In this document: one piece after another, positions 5,905 to 14,490 of the stretch
Layout of the letters: every line of letters starts with the position of its first letter
Position numbering within the stretch: the stretch's first letter is position 1
Source of the DNA: Nitrosomonadales bacterium
GTDB taxonomy: Bacteria; Pseudomonadota; Gammaproteobacteria; Burkholderiales; Gallionellaceae
Direction of reading: 5' to 3'
Length of the DNA stretch: 40,253 bases
Assembly: GCA_025408405.1 (NCBI GenBank)
Contig: JANYJE010000019.1
Coordinates: 1-40,253, forward strand
Notes under the pieces: model-generated
The model's database searches: none
Told to the model about the DNA's origin: nothing
What the model saw: the letters and a program-made list of their open reading frames with translations, nothing else
Program-made: the position numbers and the translations under genes

Positions 5905-8140
5905 AGCACGGCGCTGGCTGCTGTCTGGGCGGGTGCAAGGGGTGGGTTTTCGGCCCTTTGTTTATCGCCTGGCACAACGCTTTCAACTTGTCGGGCGTGT
6001 GCAGAACCGATCGGGTCAGGTGTTGATCGAAGCCGAAGGCGAGCCGGAATTCCTCGATGCGTTCGCCGCTATGCTGCTCTTGGAGGCGCCGCCATTGGCA
6101 AGCGCACAAATTGTCAGGGTGGAAAAAATTGCGCACCTCGACATGGATCATTTCGAGATCGTGCCCAGCACTGTTTCTTTAGATTCGCATACCCATCTCC
6201 CCCCCGATTATTTCATGTGCGCAGACTGCCGCCGCGAGATGCAGACGCCGCAGGACAGGCGCTATCGCTATCCTTTCATCAACTGCACGCAATGTGGCCC
6301 GCGCTACACCCTGATCACCCGCTTGCCTTACGACCGCCCCAACACCACCATGGCGGGCTTCGAGCTATGCCCGGCATGCCGCGCCGAATATGAGAATCCG
6401 CGCGACCGCCGCTTTCATGCCGAGCCGATTGCGTGTCCGCAGTGCGGCCCTCAGCTTGGCTTTGTTGCAGCGGGCACTCGCATCGACGGCGCCGCTGCAC
6501 TGGACTCCTGTATATCTGCCTTGCAGCGCGGCGACATCGTTGCGGTGAAAGGGGTGGGAGGCTATCACCTGATATGCGATGCGAGCAACGATGAATCCAT
6601 TGCACGGCTGCGCAGCGCCAAACAGCGGCCGCACAAGCCGCTGGCGCTGATGTTTCCCTGGCGCGGGGCGGACGGTTGTGAGCTAGTGAGTAAAGAGCTG
6701 GAGCTCGATGAGCAGACACAAGCGCTGCTATGCGAACCGCTGCGTCCCATCGTGCTTTTGCGCCGCCGCAGTGACTCAGCTTTATCCGGGCTAATTGCGC
6801 CCGGCTTGCAAGAAGTCGGCGCGATGCTGCCTTACAGTCCGCTGCACCACCTGCTGCTGGATAGCCTGGACAGGCCATTGATAGCGACCTCCGCCAATGT
6901 CAGCGGCGAGCCGGTGTTGACCGGGAATGCCGAGGTGGAGGTGCGCCTGGGGCATGTGGCGCAAGGCTTTCTGCATCACAACCGCCCGATTGCGCGTCCG
7001 GCCGACGATACGGTGATGCGCGTCATCGCAGGTCGTCCGCGCCTGATCCGCGCAGGGCGCGGCATCGCACCCCTGGAACTGAATTTGCCGCGCGCCTTGA
7101 CGCGTCCCTTGCTTGCGGTGGGAGGGCACACCAAAAACACCATTGCCCTGGGATGGGGGCAGCGTGTCGTGCTTTCCCCTCACATCGGCGACCTGGATGC
7201 ACCGCGCAGCCAGGAAATTTTCGAGCAGGTGATCGCCGATTTGCAGACGCTGTATGGCGTGACGCCAGAGGCCATCGTGTGCGATGCGCATAGCCAGTAT
7301 GCGAGCAGCCGCTGGGCAAAACTACAGGGCTTGCCGCTGATCCGCGTGCAGCATCACCACGCCCATGCTTCGGCATTGGCGCTGGAGCACAAGGCGGAAA
7401 AAACCTGGCTGAGCTTTACCTGGGATGGCGTTGGGCTGGGTGAGGATGGCAGCCTGTGGGGAGGCGAGACGCTGCATGGCCGGCCCGGGGCATGGCGGCG
7501 CGTGGCACGTATGCGCCCGTTTAAATTGCCGGGTGGCGAGCGTGCCGCGCGCGAACCCTGGCGCGCCGCTGCGGCTTTGTGCTGGGAGATCGGCCGCGAC
7601 AGAATTTCGCCCGCAGCCGATAACACCCTGCTCAAAAGCGCCTGGGAGCGCGGCTTGAATTCACCTTCCACCACGGCGGTCGGGCGTATGTTTGAAGGTG
7701 CTGCCAGCCTGCTCGGCCTGTTGGAGCAGGCAAGTTTCGAAGGGCAGGGCGGGATGTATCTGGAGAACACTGCCAAGGGGAACGCAGAGGCCATAGTCTT
7801 GCCTGTGTGTGAGGATGCAGAGGGACTGCTCACGGCAGATTGGCAGCCGCTGGTGCTGGCCATGCTGCAAGCCGATGTGGCGGTGACGACAAGGGCGATG
7901 CAGTTCCACCTGAGCCTCGCGCGCACCATCGTCGAGCAGGCACAGCGCATACATGCGCGCACACCTTTCGACGTGGTTGGGTTGACTGGCGGTGTATTCC
8001 AAAACAAATTGCTGGCCGAACTTGCTGTAGCTCAACTTTCTTCAGCAGGGTTTCATGTACATTTGCCGGAGCTACTGCCATGCAATGATGGCGGCATTGC
8101 GATGGGACAACTTGCAGAGGCACTGTATTCAAATGGATGA
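5885..8140 (+). CDS. hypF: carbamoyltransferase HypF
   Basis: A 751-residue HypF of normal length, which uses carbamoyl phosphate and ATP to carbamoylate the C-terminal cysteine of HypE, the source of the cyanide ligands. Domains in order: acylphosphatase-like (GRVQGVGFRPFV, about residues 15-26), paired zinc-finger motifs (CADC, CTQCGP, CPAC, CPQCGP), a YrdC-like nucleotide domain (GVGGYHLICDASND) and a Kae1-like domain (HHHAHASALA, GGVFQNKLL, CNDGGIAMGQ). ATG 5885 is preferred, with ATG 5897 also possible; both overlap the end of hypD, implying translational coupling. The frame is open further upstream but that part is hypD in another frame. Confidence 0.95.
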   Translation: MLKSMPEARRWLLSGRVQGVGFRPFVYRLAQRFQLVGRVQNRSGQVLIEAEGEPEFLDAFAAMLLLEAPPLASAQIVRVEKIAHLDMDHFEIVPSTVSLDSHTHLPPDYFMCADCRREMQTPQDRRYRYPFINCTQCGPRYTLITRLPYDRPNTTMAGFELCPACRAEYENPRDRRFHAEPIACPQCGPQLGFVAAGTRIDGAAALDSCISALQRGDIVAVKGVGGYHLICDASNDESIARLRSAKQRPHKPLALMFPWRGADGCELVSKELELDEQTQALLCEPLRPIVLLRRRSDSALSGLIAPGLQEVGAMLPYSPLHHLLLDSLDRPLIATSANVSGEPVLTGNAEVEVRLGHVAQGFLHHNRPIARPADDTVMRVIAGRPRLIRAGRGIAPLELNLPRALTRPLLAVGGHTKNTIALGWGQRVVLSPHIGDLDAPRSQEIFEQVIADLQTLYGVTPEAIVCDAHSQYASSRWAKLQGLPLIRVQHHHAHASALALEHKAEKTWLSFTWDGVGLGEDGSLWGGETLHGRPGAWRRVARMRPFKLPGGERAAREPWRAAAALCWEIGRDRISPAADNTLLKSAWERGLNSPSTTAVGRMFEGAASLLGLLEQASFEGQGGMYLENTAKGNAEAIVLPVCEDAEGLLTADWQPLVLAMLQADVAVTTRAMQFHLSLARTIVEQAQRIHARTPFDVVGLTGGVFQNKLLAELAVAQLSSAGFHVHLPELLPCNDGGIAMGQLAEALYSNG

Positions 8141-9137
8141 AACACATATCAGCCTCGCCCACGGCAACGGCGGGCGCTACATGCGCGAGCTGATCGAAGA
8201 GGTGTTCGCGCGCCATCTCGCCAACCCCTTGCTCGATGTACAGGTGGATGCGGCGTCACTGCCTGCAATGGCAGGCGTGGTGATGGTGACCACCGATGGC
8301 TTTACCGTGCAGCCGCTGGAATTTCCCGGCGGTACCATAGGCTCGCTGGCGGTACATGGCACGGTGAACGATCTCGCCGTAGCGGGAGCGACCCCGCTCT
8401 ACCTCACGCTCAATGCCTTTATCGAAGAAGGTTTTGACATCGCCCAGCTCGAACGTATTGTCGCCAGCCTGGCCCGCGCGGCGCGTGAGGCGAATGTGGT
8501 GGTAGTGGCAGGCGATACCAAGGTAGTGCGGCGCGGCGAAGGCGGCGGAGTCTATCTCGCCACCACCGGTGTCGGCGTGCGCCCCCAGCATCTGCAGCTG
8601 GGCATGCAGCGCGTGCAGGCGGGCGACGTGATTCTGGTCAGCGGGCCGGTGGGCGATCACGGCATCGCAGTCCTGTTGGCGCGCGAGCAGTTTGGCCTGA
8701 GTGGCGAACTGATGTCGGATGCGGCGAGTGTGTTTCCGCTGACGCAGGCTCTGGCGCCACTTGATGGCTTGCGTTTCATGCGCGATCCAACGCGCGGCGG
8801 TCTGGCTACTGTGATGCACGAAATTTGTCGCGCTACCCATCTGCAAGTGAGGCTGAACCAGGCGGCTATTCCCGTGCGCGAGCAAGTGGCCGTGGTGTGC
8901 GAGATGCTGGGCTACGATCCGCTGTTTCTGGCCTGCGAGGGGCGGATAGTTGCAATTGTGGCAGCGTCACAAGCCGCCACAGCGCTGGCCAGCCTGCAGG
9001 CGCTGCCACAAGGGCGCGCGGCGGCGATTATCGGCCAGCTCAACACAGGGCGCGCGCAGGTGGTGCTGGAAACCGAGCTGGGTGGACAGCGCACACTGCA
9101 AGAACTGGAAGACGATCCGCTGCCGCGCATCTGCTAG
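8133..9137 (+). CDS. hypE: carbamoyl-dehydrating protein HypE
   Basis: A 334-residue PurM/SelD-like ATPase that dehydrates the thiocarboxamide on its own C-terminal cysteine to thiocyanate and donates cyanide to the HypCD-bound iron. The N-terminus SLAHGNGGRYMRELI, the metal/ATP segments TTDGFTV and VAGDTKVV, and the invariant C-terminus PRIC are all present. ATG 8133 overlaps the hypF stop by 8 bases. No hypA or hypB follows, so nickel delivery genes must lie elsewhere. Confidence 0.96.
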   Translation: MDETHISLAHGNGGRYMRELIEEVFARHLANPLLDVQVDAASLPAMAGVVMVTTDGFTVQPLEFPGGTIGSLAVHGTVNDLAVAGATPLYLTLNAFIEEGFDIAQLERIVASLARAAREANVVVVAGDTKVVRRGEGGGVYLATTGVGVRPQHLQLGMQRVQAGDVILVSGPVGDHGIAVLLAREQFGLSGELMSDAASVFPLTQALAPLDGLRFMRDPTRGGLATVMHEICRATHLQVRLNQAAIPVREQVAVVCEMLGYDPLFLACEGRIVAIVAASQAATALASLQALPQGRAAAIIGQLNTGRAQVVLETELGGQRTLQELEDDPLPRIC

Positions 9138-9212
9138 AGTTTCTGACGCCAGGTTGGTTATGCGCAAAGGGATATTGTGCCATCTTCAAAATTAAAAAAT
9201 TCCCCACGCGTT

Positions 9213-9218
9213 TATACT
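9213..9218 (+). promoter_or_regulatory. candidate -10 element for the CZB gene
   Basis: TATACT lies 37 bases before the ATG at 9256 in the 118-base gap after hypE. No good -35 hexamer is seen at the expected spacing; the upstream DNA is A/T-rich. Supported only by the hexamer and position. Confidence 0.35.
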
Positions 9219-9255
9219 GTCGCACATCAAGTAACTATCAATTTTAGGAGGCGAT

Positions 9256-9606
9256 ATGGATTTTGCCAAAGCAGTTGATGCGCATTTAGCCTGGATCATG
9301 AAGTTGCAAGAAGCGATTGGCGGTGGAGAAAAGCTCGACCCGGGTGTGATTTGCAAGGATGACCTGTGCGAATTGGGGAAGTGGATATACGGTGCAGGTG
9401 CGGTTTACCAAAGTAAGCCATGTTACGAATCGTTTAAATCAATACATGCGCATTTTCACCAATGCGCTGCTGACGTGGTGAGTAAAGTCAACGCTGGAGA
9501 TATGGCCGGCGCATTGGCCATGGTAGACACTGGCGGAGTCCTTATTACCCTATCGAGTGAAACAGTCTCCGCGATACTGACAATGAAGAAAGAACTGGGG
9601 TTGTAG
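9256..9606 (+). CDS. free-standing CZB (chemoreceptor zinc-binding) domain protein
   Basis: The 116-residue protein is almost entirely a CZB domain, a four-helix zinc-binding module usually attached to chemoreceptors or to diguanylate cyclases such as DgcZ, where zinc or its oxidation controls output. The expected 3His-1Cys ligands are visible: H10, C38 in DLCELGKWI, and H64 and H68 in SIHAHFH. There is no membrane segment, so it should be cytoplasmic. AGGAGG sits at 9246-9251. The gene converges on a GGDEF/EAL protein 82 bases away, making a c-di-GMP or chemotaxis partner plausible, but partnership is inferred only. Confidence 0.85.
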   Translation: MDFAKAVDAHLAWIMKLQEAIGGGEKLDPGVICKDDLCELGKWIYGAGAVYQSKPCYESFKSIHAHFHQCAADVVSKVNAGDMAGALAMVDTGGVLITLSSETVSAILTMKKELGL

Positions 9607-9688
9607 TTTGGATTTACAGGGTGGCGGGATTGGTTTGTTGCATGAATGCAGCTCGGAAACCTGGCCGCAAGCTCGCTTCAGCGCTGCA

Positions 9689-12600
9689 TTACGCAAATAT
9701 CTTGCTGGTCAGTTCGGCCATTCCTTCTATCGTCAGCGGCTTTTCGAGGATGAAGTAGTTAATGCCATAAAGCAGGTTGCATTCCTTTTCCAGTGCCCGC
9801 AGTGCGTTGCGCACCGCTTCGGTTTTAAGTGAAGTCACCGCCACGATAGACACATCGCGGTTTTCAACACGTATGGCTTGCACCAGATCCACCCCGGACA
9901 TATTGGGCATCAGCATGTCCACCATGATCAGCCCGAAAAATTCTGGATCCGCGCGCAATTTTTCCAGTCCGGCAAGTGGATCGGTCATTGCGGTCGGCTT
10001 GTGCCCCAGGTATTCCAGGGTATGTCTGAGAAAGTCGCCGATCAGCACATTGTCGTCGATGATCAGGATGTGGGCAGGGAGTATTGACGGTTCATGGAAA
10101 AGCTTGCTGGCATTGCTGGCCATGATATAGGCCTGTGCTTCTGCCACCGGCAGCGGGCGGCTGAAGTAGTAACCCTGGATCTTGTCGCAGCCCAGTTTCT
10201 TCAAATACCCAAACTGTTTTTCGGTCTCCACGCCTTCCGCCACCACGTCCAGCCCCAGGTTGTGCGCGAGGCCTATGGTGGCGAGGCAGATGGCGGCATC
10301 GCTGGGGTCGGTCTCGATATCCTTTACAAAGGAGCGATCCAGCTTCAGCGTGTTCATGGGGAAGCGCTTGAGATAGCTGAGCGAGGAGTAGCCCGTGCCG
10401 AAATCGTCTATGGCCAGCTTCACGCCGAGGCCGCGCAATGTTGTCATGGCGGCGATGGTCTCGTGCGGGTTGTCCATGGCCATGCTTTCGGTGATTTCGA
10501 ACTCGAGCAGGGCGGGGTCGATATTTTCAGCGGTGATGATGTCAGCCACTATCTGTGCCAGATTTTTCTGGCGGAACTGTCGTGCCGAGATGTTGATGGA
10601 CATCTGGATGTCGGTCATGCCTTGCAGAAACCACAGGCGCAGCTGCCGGCATGCCGTGCGCATCACCCATTCGCCCAGCGGCAGCATCAGGCCGGAGTCT
10701 TCGGCGATGGGGATGAACATGGCCGGAGGAATGAGTCCTTTCGTGGGATGCTGCCAGCGCACCAGTGCTTCCACCCCGCTGACGCGGCCGCTCGCAATGT
10801 TTATCTTGGGCTGGTAGTGCAACACAAATTCTTCACACTCGAGGGCGCTGCGCATATCGTTTTCCAGCTCCAGGCGCTGCAGGGATGCCTGATTCATCGC
10901 CGCTTCAAAAAACTGGTAATTGTTGCGGCCGCGGGACTTTGCGTGGTACATCGCCACGTCGGCATTCTTCATCACCTCTTCGACCGAAGCCCCATCGCCG
11001 GGGAACAGCGCGATGCCGATGCTGGGGCTGGAGTGCAGCTTGTTGCCTTCGATGGAGTAGGCTTCGCCGAGGGTGCGCAGTATCTTGTCAGCCATCTGGA
11101 ACACCGATTCCGTGCCCTCCAGCTCGGGCAGGCACACCACGAACTCATCTCCGCCCAGACGCGCCACGATGTCGCTGCTGCGCACGCACGCTTGCAGGCG
11201 CTGTGCCACCTGTATCAGCAATTGGTCGCCTATCTGATGGCCCAGCGTGTCGTTAATGATCTTGAAGCGGTCTAGATCGATGAACATCACCGCCACTTTT
11301 TCATGGTTGCGTTGCGCAGAGCCGAATGCCTGAGTCAGGCGTTCAATCAGGGTGAGGCGGTTGGGCAGATCGGTCAGCGTGTCATGGTATGCAAGATAGC
11401 TGATCTTGTCCGCTGCCGCCTTGTGCTCGGTGATGTCGGAGAAGTTGGCGATGTAATTGAGCAATTCATTTTTGTCGTTGCGCACCGCGGTGATCGCCAG
11501 CCATTTTGGATAGTTGTGCCCGTCCTTGTGCCTGTCCCACAGTTCGCCCTGCCAGAAGCCCTTGCTGTTCAGGTCGGCCCACATTTTTGCGTACACTTCT
11601 TTTTTAGTCTTGCCGGACGACAGCAGGCTTGGGTTTTTCCCCACGACTTCTTCATGGCTATAGCCGGTAAGCAAATTAAATGCGCGGTTGGTGGCGACAA
11701 TATTGTTGGCGGCATCGGTAATGATGATGGCCTCGCCGCTGTGTTCGAACACGGAGGCGTAAAGCTTCATCGATGTTTGAGTCTGCGTGAGGTCGGTTGC
11801 CACTTTTCCCAGGCGCAGATTAGTGGTGTTGAGTTCCGCCGTGCGCGCTGCCACCTTGTTCTCCAGATTGTGTTGCGCGTCGCTCAGCGCATCAGTCATG
11901 TGGTTAAAGGCGGCACCCAGCCGGCCCAGTTCGTCGCTGCCACCTTGGGGCGCGCGCTGTGCAAGATCGCCCTGAGTGATGCGTTCTGCCACCTGGGTGA
12001 GCGCGGTGATGGGGCGTGACAGGCGCCGTCCGAGGAAATAGGCAGCGGCACCGGAAAGCAGCAGGAACAGTGTCAGCGCCAGATAGGTGATGTGGCGCAG
12101 CCGGGTTGCCGGTGCCATCGCCTCCGCGGTGTCTATCTTGACCACCATACCCCAGCGCAGCGAGGGCAGGTAACGCCAGGCCGCCACGCAATCGAAGCCT
12201 GCGTAGTCGACTATCCTGCCGCGCTCATGGGCGCCTGAGAGCGCCTGCTGCATGGGCAGTGCGGCATTCGTGAGTGGCAAGCGGTAATGAAACCGGGCAT
12301 CGGGAATATGTCTGAGCGGTGCGGTGTAAAAGGCGCTGTCGCCATCCTGCTGCGCCAGCACGGTTTCACCGGTGTTGCCGAGACCGACGCGGTCGCTTAC
12401 CACCGCATCCAGCTTGCTGATATCCATCTGCAATGCCAGAGCGCCGATGACGCTGCCATTCTGCAGCATCGGGGTTGTCAGAAAAGCTGCAGCGCGGTTG
12501 CCAGAGGGAGCGTAAGGGGCAAAACGCGTGAGCCGGGCTTGCAGGGTCTGGGTCACCAGATTAAATCCCTCTGCCAACTGGGTGTCGCGGTAGGGGCCGC

Positions 12601-13036
12601 GCTTAAGGTTGGTGCCCAGATCAGGCTCGCGTGCCAGCGTGAACACCACATTGCCGGCGGCATCCATCAGCATGAAATCGTAATACTGGTAAGCTTCGGG
12701 AAAGTTCCGGCTCAGCATTGCGCGAAACTGGCGCTCGAGTGCGCGATAGGCGGGCGTGTTCAATCCGCCCTGGCGGAAAGCCTGTCCCAGTATTTTGAGT
12801 TCATCGATGATGCTCTGTTTTTGGCTGATGTGTATGGCCTCGGACAGCCGCTCAAAAATGTAATCGTCGATTTCGTCGGACTTCTTGTCCGCGATGTTGG
12901 CCATGTTTTCCAGCACGGTGGTGCGCAGCGAGCTTTCAAACTCGGCCAGATAAAACAGGGACAGACCGCTCAGCGGCAGCATGGCCACCAGCAGATAGCT
13001 CAAGAGCAGGCGCGCGGAAATGGGCAGTGCGATCAT
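9689..13036 (-). CDS. membrane sensor with HAMP, PAS, GGDEF, EAL and C-terminal receiver domains
   Basis: A 1115-residue c-di-GMP turnover protein. In order: TM1 (about 5-30), a long extracytoplasmic dCache-like sensor (about 35-305), TM2 (about 317-335), HAMP (335-390), PAS (about 425-535), GGDEF (547-715), EAL (about 725-975) and a receiver domain (988-1113, phosphoacceptor D1040). GGDEF is intact at 628-632 with an upstream RSSD inhibitory-site motif. EAL (756-758) and DDFGTGYSSL are intact, so both cyclase and phosphodiesterase activity are possible. A receiver at the C-terminus, rather than the N-terminus, is less usual. ATG 13036 overlaps the stop of the binding-protein gene upstream as ATGA, so the two are translated together. 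Confidence 0.92.
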   Translation of the reverse strand: MIALPISARLLLSYLLVAMLPLSGLSLFYLAEFESSLRTTVLENMANIADKKSDEIDDYIFERLSEAIHISQKQSIIDELKILGQAFRQGGLNTPAYRALERQFRAMLSRNFPEAYQYYDFMLMDAAGNVVFTLAREPDLGTNLKRGPYRDTQLAEGFNLVTQTLQARLTRFAPYAPSGNRAAAFLTTPMLQNGSVIGALALQMDISKLDAVVSDRVGLGNTGETVLAQQDGDSAFYTAPLRHIPDARFHYRLPLTNAALPMQQALSGAHERGRIVDYAGFDCVAAWRYLPSLRWGMVVKIDTAEAMAPATRLRHITYLALTLFLLLSGAAAYFLGRRLSRPITALTQVAERITQGDLAQRAPQGGSDELGRLGAAFNHMTDALSDAQHNLENKVAARTAELNTTNLRLGKVATDLTQTQTSMKLYASVFEHSGEAIIITDAANNIVATNRAFNLLTGYSHEEVVGKNPSLLSSGKTKKEVYAKMWADLNSKGFWQGELWDRHKDGHNYPKWLAITAVRNDKNELLNYIANFSDITEHKAAADKISYLAYHDTLTDLPNRLTLIERLTQAFGSAQRNHEKVAVMFIDLDRFKIINDTLGHQIGDQLLIQVAQRLQACVRSSDIVARLGGDEFVVCLPELEGTESVFQMADKILRTLGEAYSIEGNKLHSSPSIGIALFPGDGASVEEVMKNADVAMYHAKSRGRNNYQFFEAAMNQASLQRLELENDMRSALECEEFVLHYQPKINIASGRVSGVEALVRWQHPTKGLIPPAMFIPIAEDSGLMLPLGEWVMRTACRQLRLWFLQGMTDIQMSINISARQFRQKNLAQIVADIITAENIDPALLEFEITESMAMDNPHETIAAMTTLRGLGVKLAIDDFGTGYSSLSYLKRFPMNTLKLDRSFVKDIETDPSDAAICLATIGLAHNLGLDVVAEGVETEKQFGYLKKLGCDKIQGYYFSRPLPVAEAQAYIMASNASKLFHEPSILPAHILIIDDNVLIGDFLRHTLEYLGHKPTAMTDPLAGLEKLRADPEFFGLIMVDMLMPNMSGVDLVQAIRVENRDVSIVAVTSLKTEAVRNALRALEKECNLLYGINYFILEKPLTIEGMAELTSKIFA

Positions 13037-14259
13037 GGCCTGGCCCCGGAAATTTTTTCCAGCAATTGTTGCCACTCATGCACCGGTCGATAGTCGGGAT
13101 AGGGATCGGGGCGCAAGGTCTCCCCCGAACTCCATAGCAGATCGAACTGGTTGTCGCTTCTGGCACGGCCGACGTACACATTTTTCCACATATGGCGGGT
13201 TCTCTGGTCGATCGCGGCAATGCCGGAGGGAGCGGCCATGCTCTGCTGCATCATGGCGCTGTTGACACGTTGCACCTCGTCGGTGTCGGCATCGCGTACC
13301 GCCTGCGCCCACAGGTGTACCGAGGTATAGCTGGCTTCCATCGGGTCGCTGATCACGCGCTCGGCACCGAAGCGCGCCTTGAGATCCGCGACAAAACGCC
13401 GGTTGGCGGCACTCTGCAGGCTCTGAAAGTAGCTCCACACGGCGTAATGATTGGGGTGAAAATCCTCAGCAGCGATGGCCTGCAGACCCACTTCGGCAAC
13501 ACCGTAAGACATCACCGGTAGCTCGCCCATGCCTGCCTTATGCAGCGCGCGAAAGAAATGGATATTGCTGTCGCCGTTGATGGTGCTGAGTACCACGTCA
13601 GGCTTCAGCTGGCGCAGCTCAGCGATGATGGCGCCAAAGTCGCTGCCCCCCAACGCCTGGTAACGCTCCGCCAGCACGTGCCCTCCGTTGGCCTTGACCA
13701 TGTCGCGGATGATCAGGTTGGCGGTGCGAGGAAAGATGTAATCCGAGCCCAGCAGATAGACGCGCCGTCCCAGTTTGTCCAGCGCCCAGCGGGTGCCGGG
13801 GATGATCTGCTGGTTGGGGACGGTGCCGGTGTAATAGATGTTCGGCGACTGTTCCATGCCTTCGTACGGCAGCGGGTAGAACAGCAGATGTTGGTGTTTC
13901 TCCACCACCGGTTTGACTGCCTTGCGGCAGGAGGAGGTCCAGCAGGCGAACAGGGCGCTGATTTTTTCTGCCGTGATCAGGCGTTCGGCTTCGCTGGCGA
14001 ACACGGCATCGTCGGAGCGCCCGTCCGCGACCAGCATTTCCACCGGGCGCCCCAGTATGCCGCCAGCCGCATTGATTTCCTCCACCGCGAGGCGCACGGC
14101 GTCCACCAGAGGGCGTTCGTTTTTCTCCATGGTGCCGCTGAGAGAGTGCAGCACGCCGATGCGGATAGGCTGCACGGCAGGGCGCAGCCACACACCCACT
14201 ACCACCATGATGATGGTGATAATAATAATGATGATGATGGGGCGGCTGGTGAGTTTCAT
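13033..14259 (-). CDS. membrane-anchored UrtA/AmiC-like substrate-binding protein
   Basis: A periplasmic-binding-protein fold (Peripla_BP_5 type) of 408 residues. IRIGVLHSLSGTMEKNE and the segment FYPLPYEGMEQSPNIYY are characteristic of urea/short-chain-amide binding proteins (UrtA, AmiC). The N-terminus is one hydrophobic helix with a run of isoleucines and no clear cleavage site, suggesting it stays anchored. No permease or ATPase genes accompany it; instead it overlaps the GGDEF/EAL gene by ATGA. I infer it senses a small ligand for that protein rather than importing it. ATG 14259 is chosen because it starts the signal helix; the frame is open up to 14448 but that part looks non-coding. 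Ligand identity is uncertain. Confidence 0.82.
   Translation of the reverse strand: MKLTSRPIIIIIIITIIMVVVGVWLRPAVQPIRIGVLHSLSGTMEKNERPLVDAVRLAVEEINAAGGILGRPVEMLVADGRSDDAVFASEAERLITAEKISALFACWTSSCRKAVKPVVEKHQHLLFYPLPYEGMEQSPNIYYTGTVPNQQIIPGTRWALDKLGRRVYLLGSDYIFPRTANLIIRDMVKANGGHVLAERYQALGGSDFGAIIAELRQLKPDVVLSTINGDSNIHFFRALHKAGMGELPVMSYGVAEVGLQAIAAEDFHPNHYAVWSYFQSLQSAANRRFVADLKARFGAERVISDPMEASYTSVHLWAQAVRDADTDEVQRVNSAMMQQSMAAPSGIAAIDQRTRHMWKNVYVGRARSDNQFDLLWSSGETLRPDPYPDYRPVHEWQQLLEKISGARP
14201..14240. repeat. trinucleotide microsatellite encoding the signal helix of the UrtA-like protein
   Basis: A 40-base run of ATG/ATA-type triplets on the plus strand (ATC, ATT and GTG-type codons on the coding strand). 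It encodes seven isoleucines followed by TIIM and valines. Gain or loss of whole triplets would change the length of the membrane helix without breaking the frame. Confidence 0.75.
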
Positions 14260-14490
14260 TATGCGTTGTATGTAATCTCCGGCTTTCACAATCACGAACT
14301 CAGCAGGAAAACCTTCAGCAACTATGCTGCGGTTCTTGTCATGGATTCTAGGAGGGATTGTAGAATTTAACAATTTAAATTCCTCAAATTGATTGACGAT
14401 GCTATGCAGCGGGTTGCCTTGCCAGTTGGTGCCAGGTATGGCGATCAATATCGTTATAATCAGCGACGAATTGTTTTAAAGATCAGCTGA

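Noticed and set aside
10094..11275. Long plus-strand open frame of 393 codons
   Set aside because: It is antisense to the GGDEF/EAL gene, which has clear domains throughout; high GC creates long shadow frames. The same applies to 15508-16569 (minus) under the MscS gene and 39063-40085 (minus) under the kinase.
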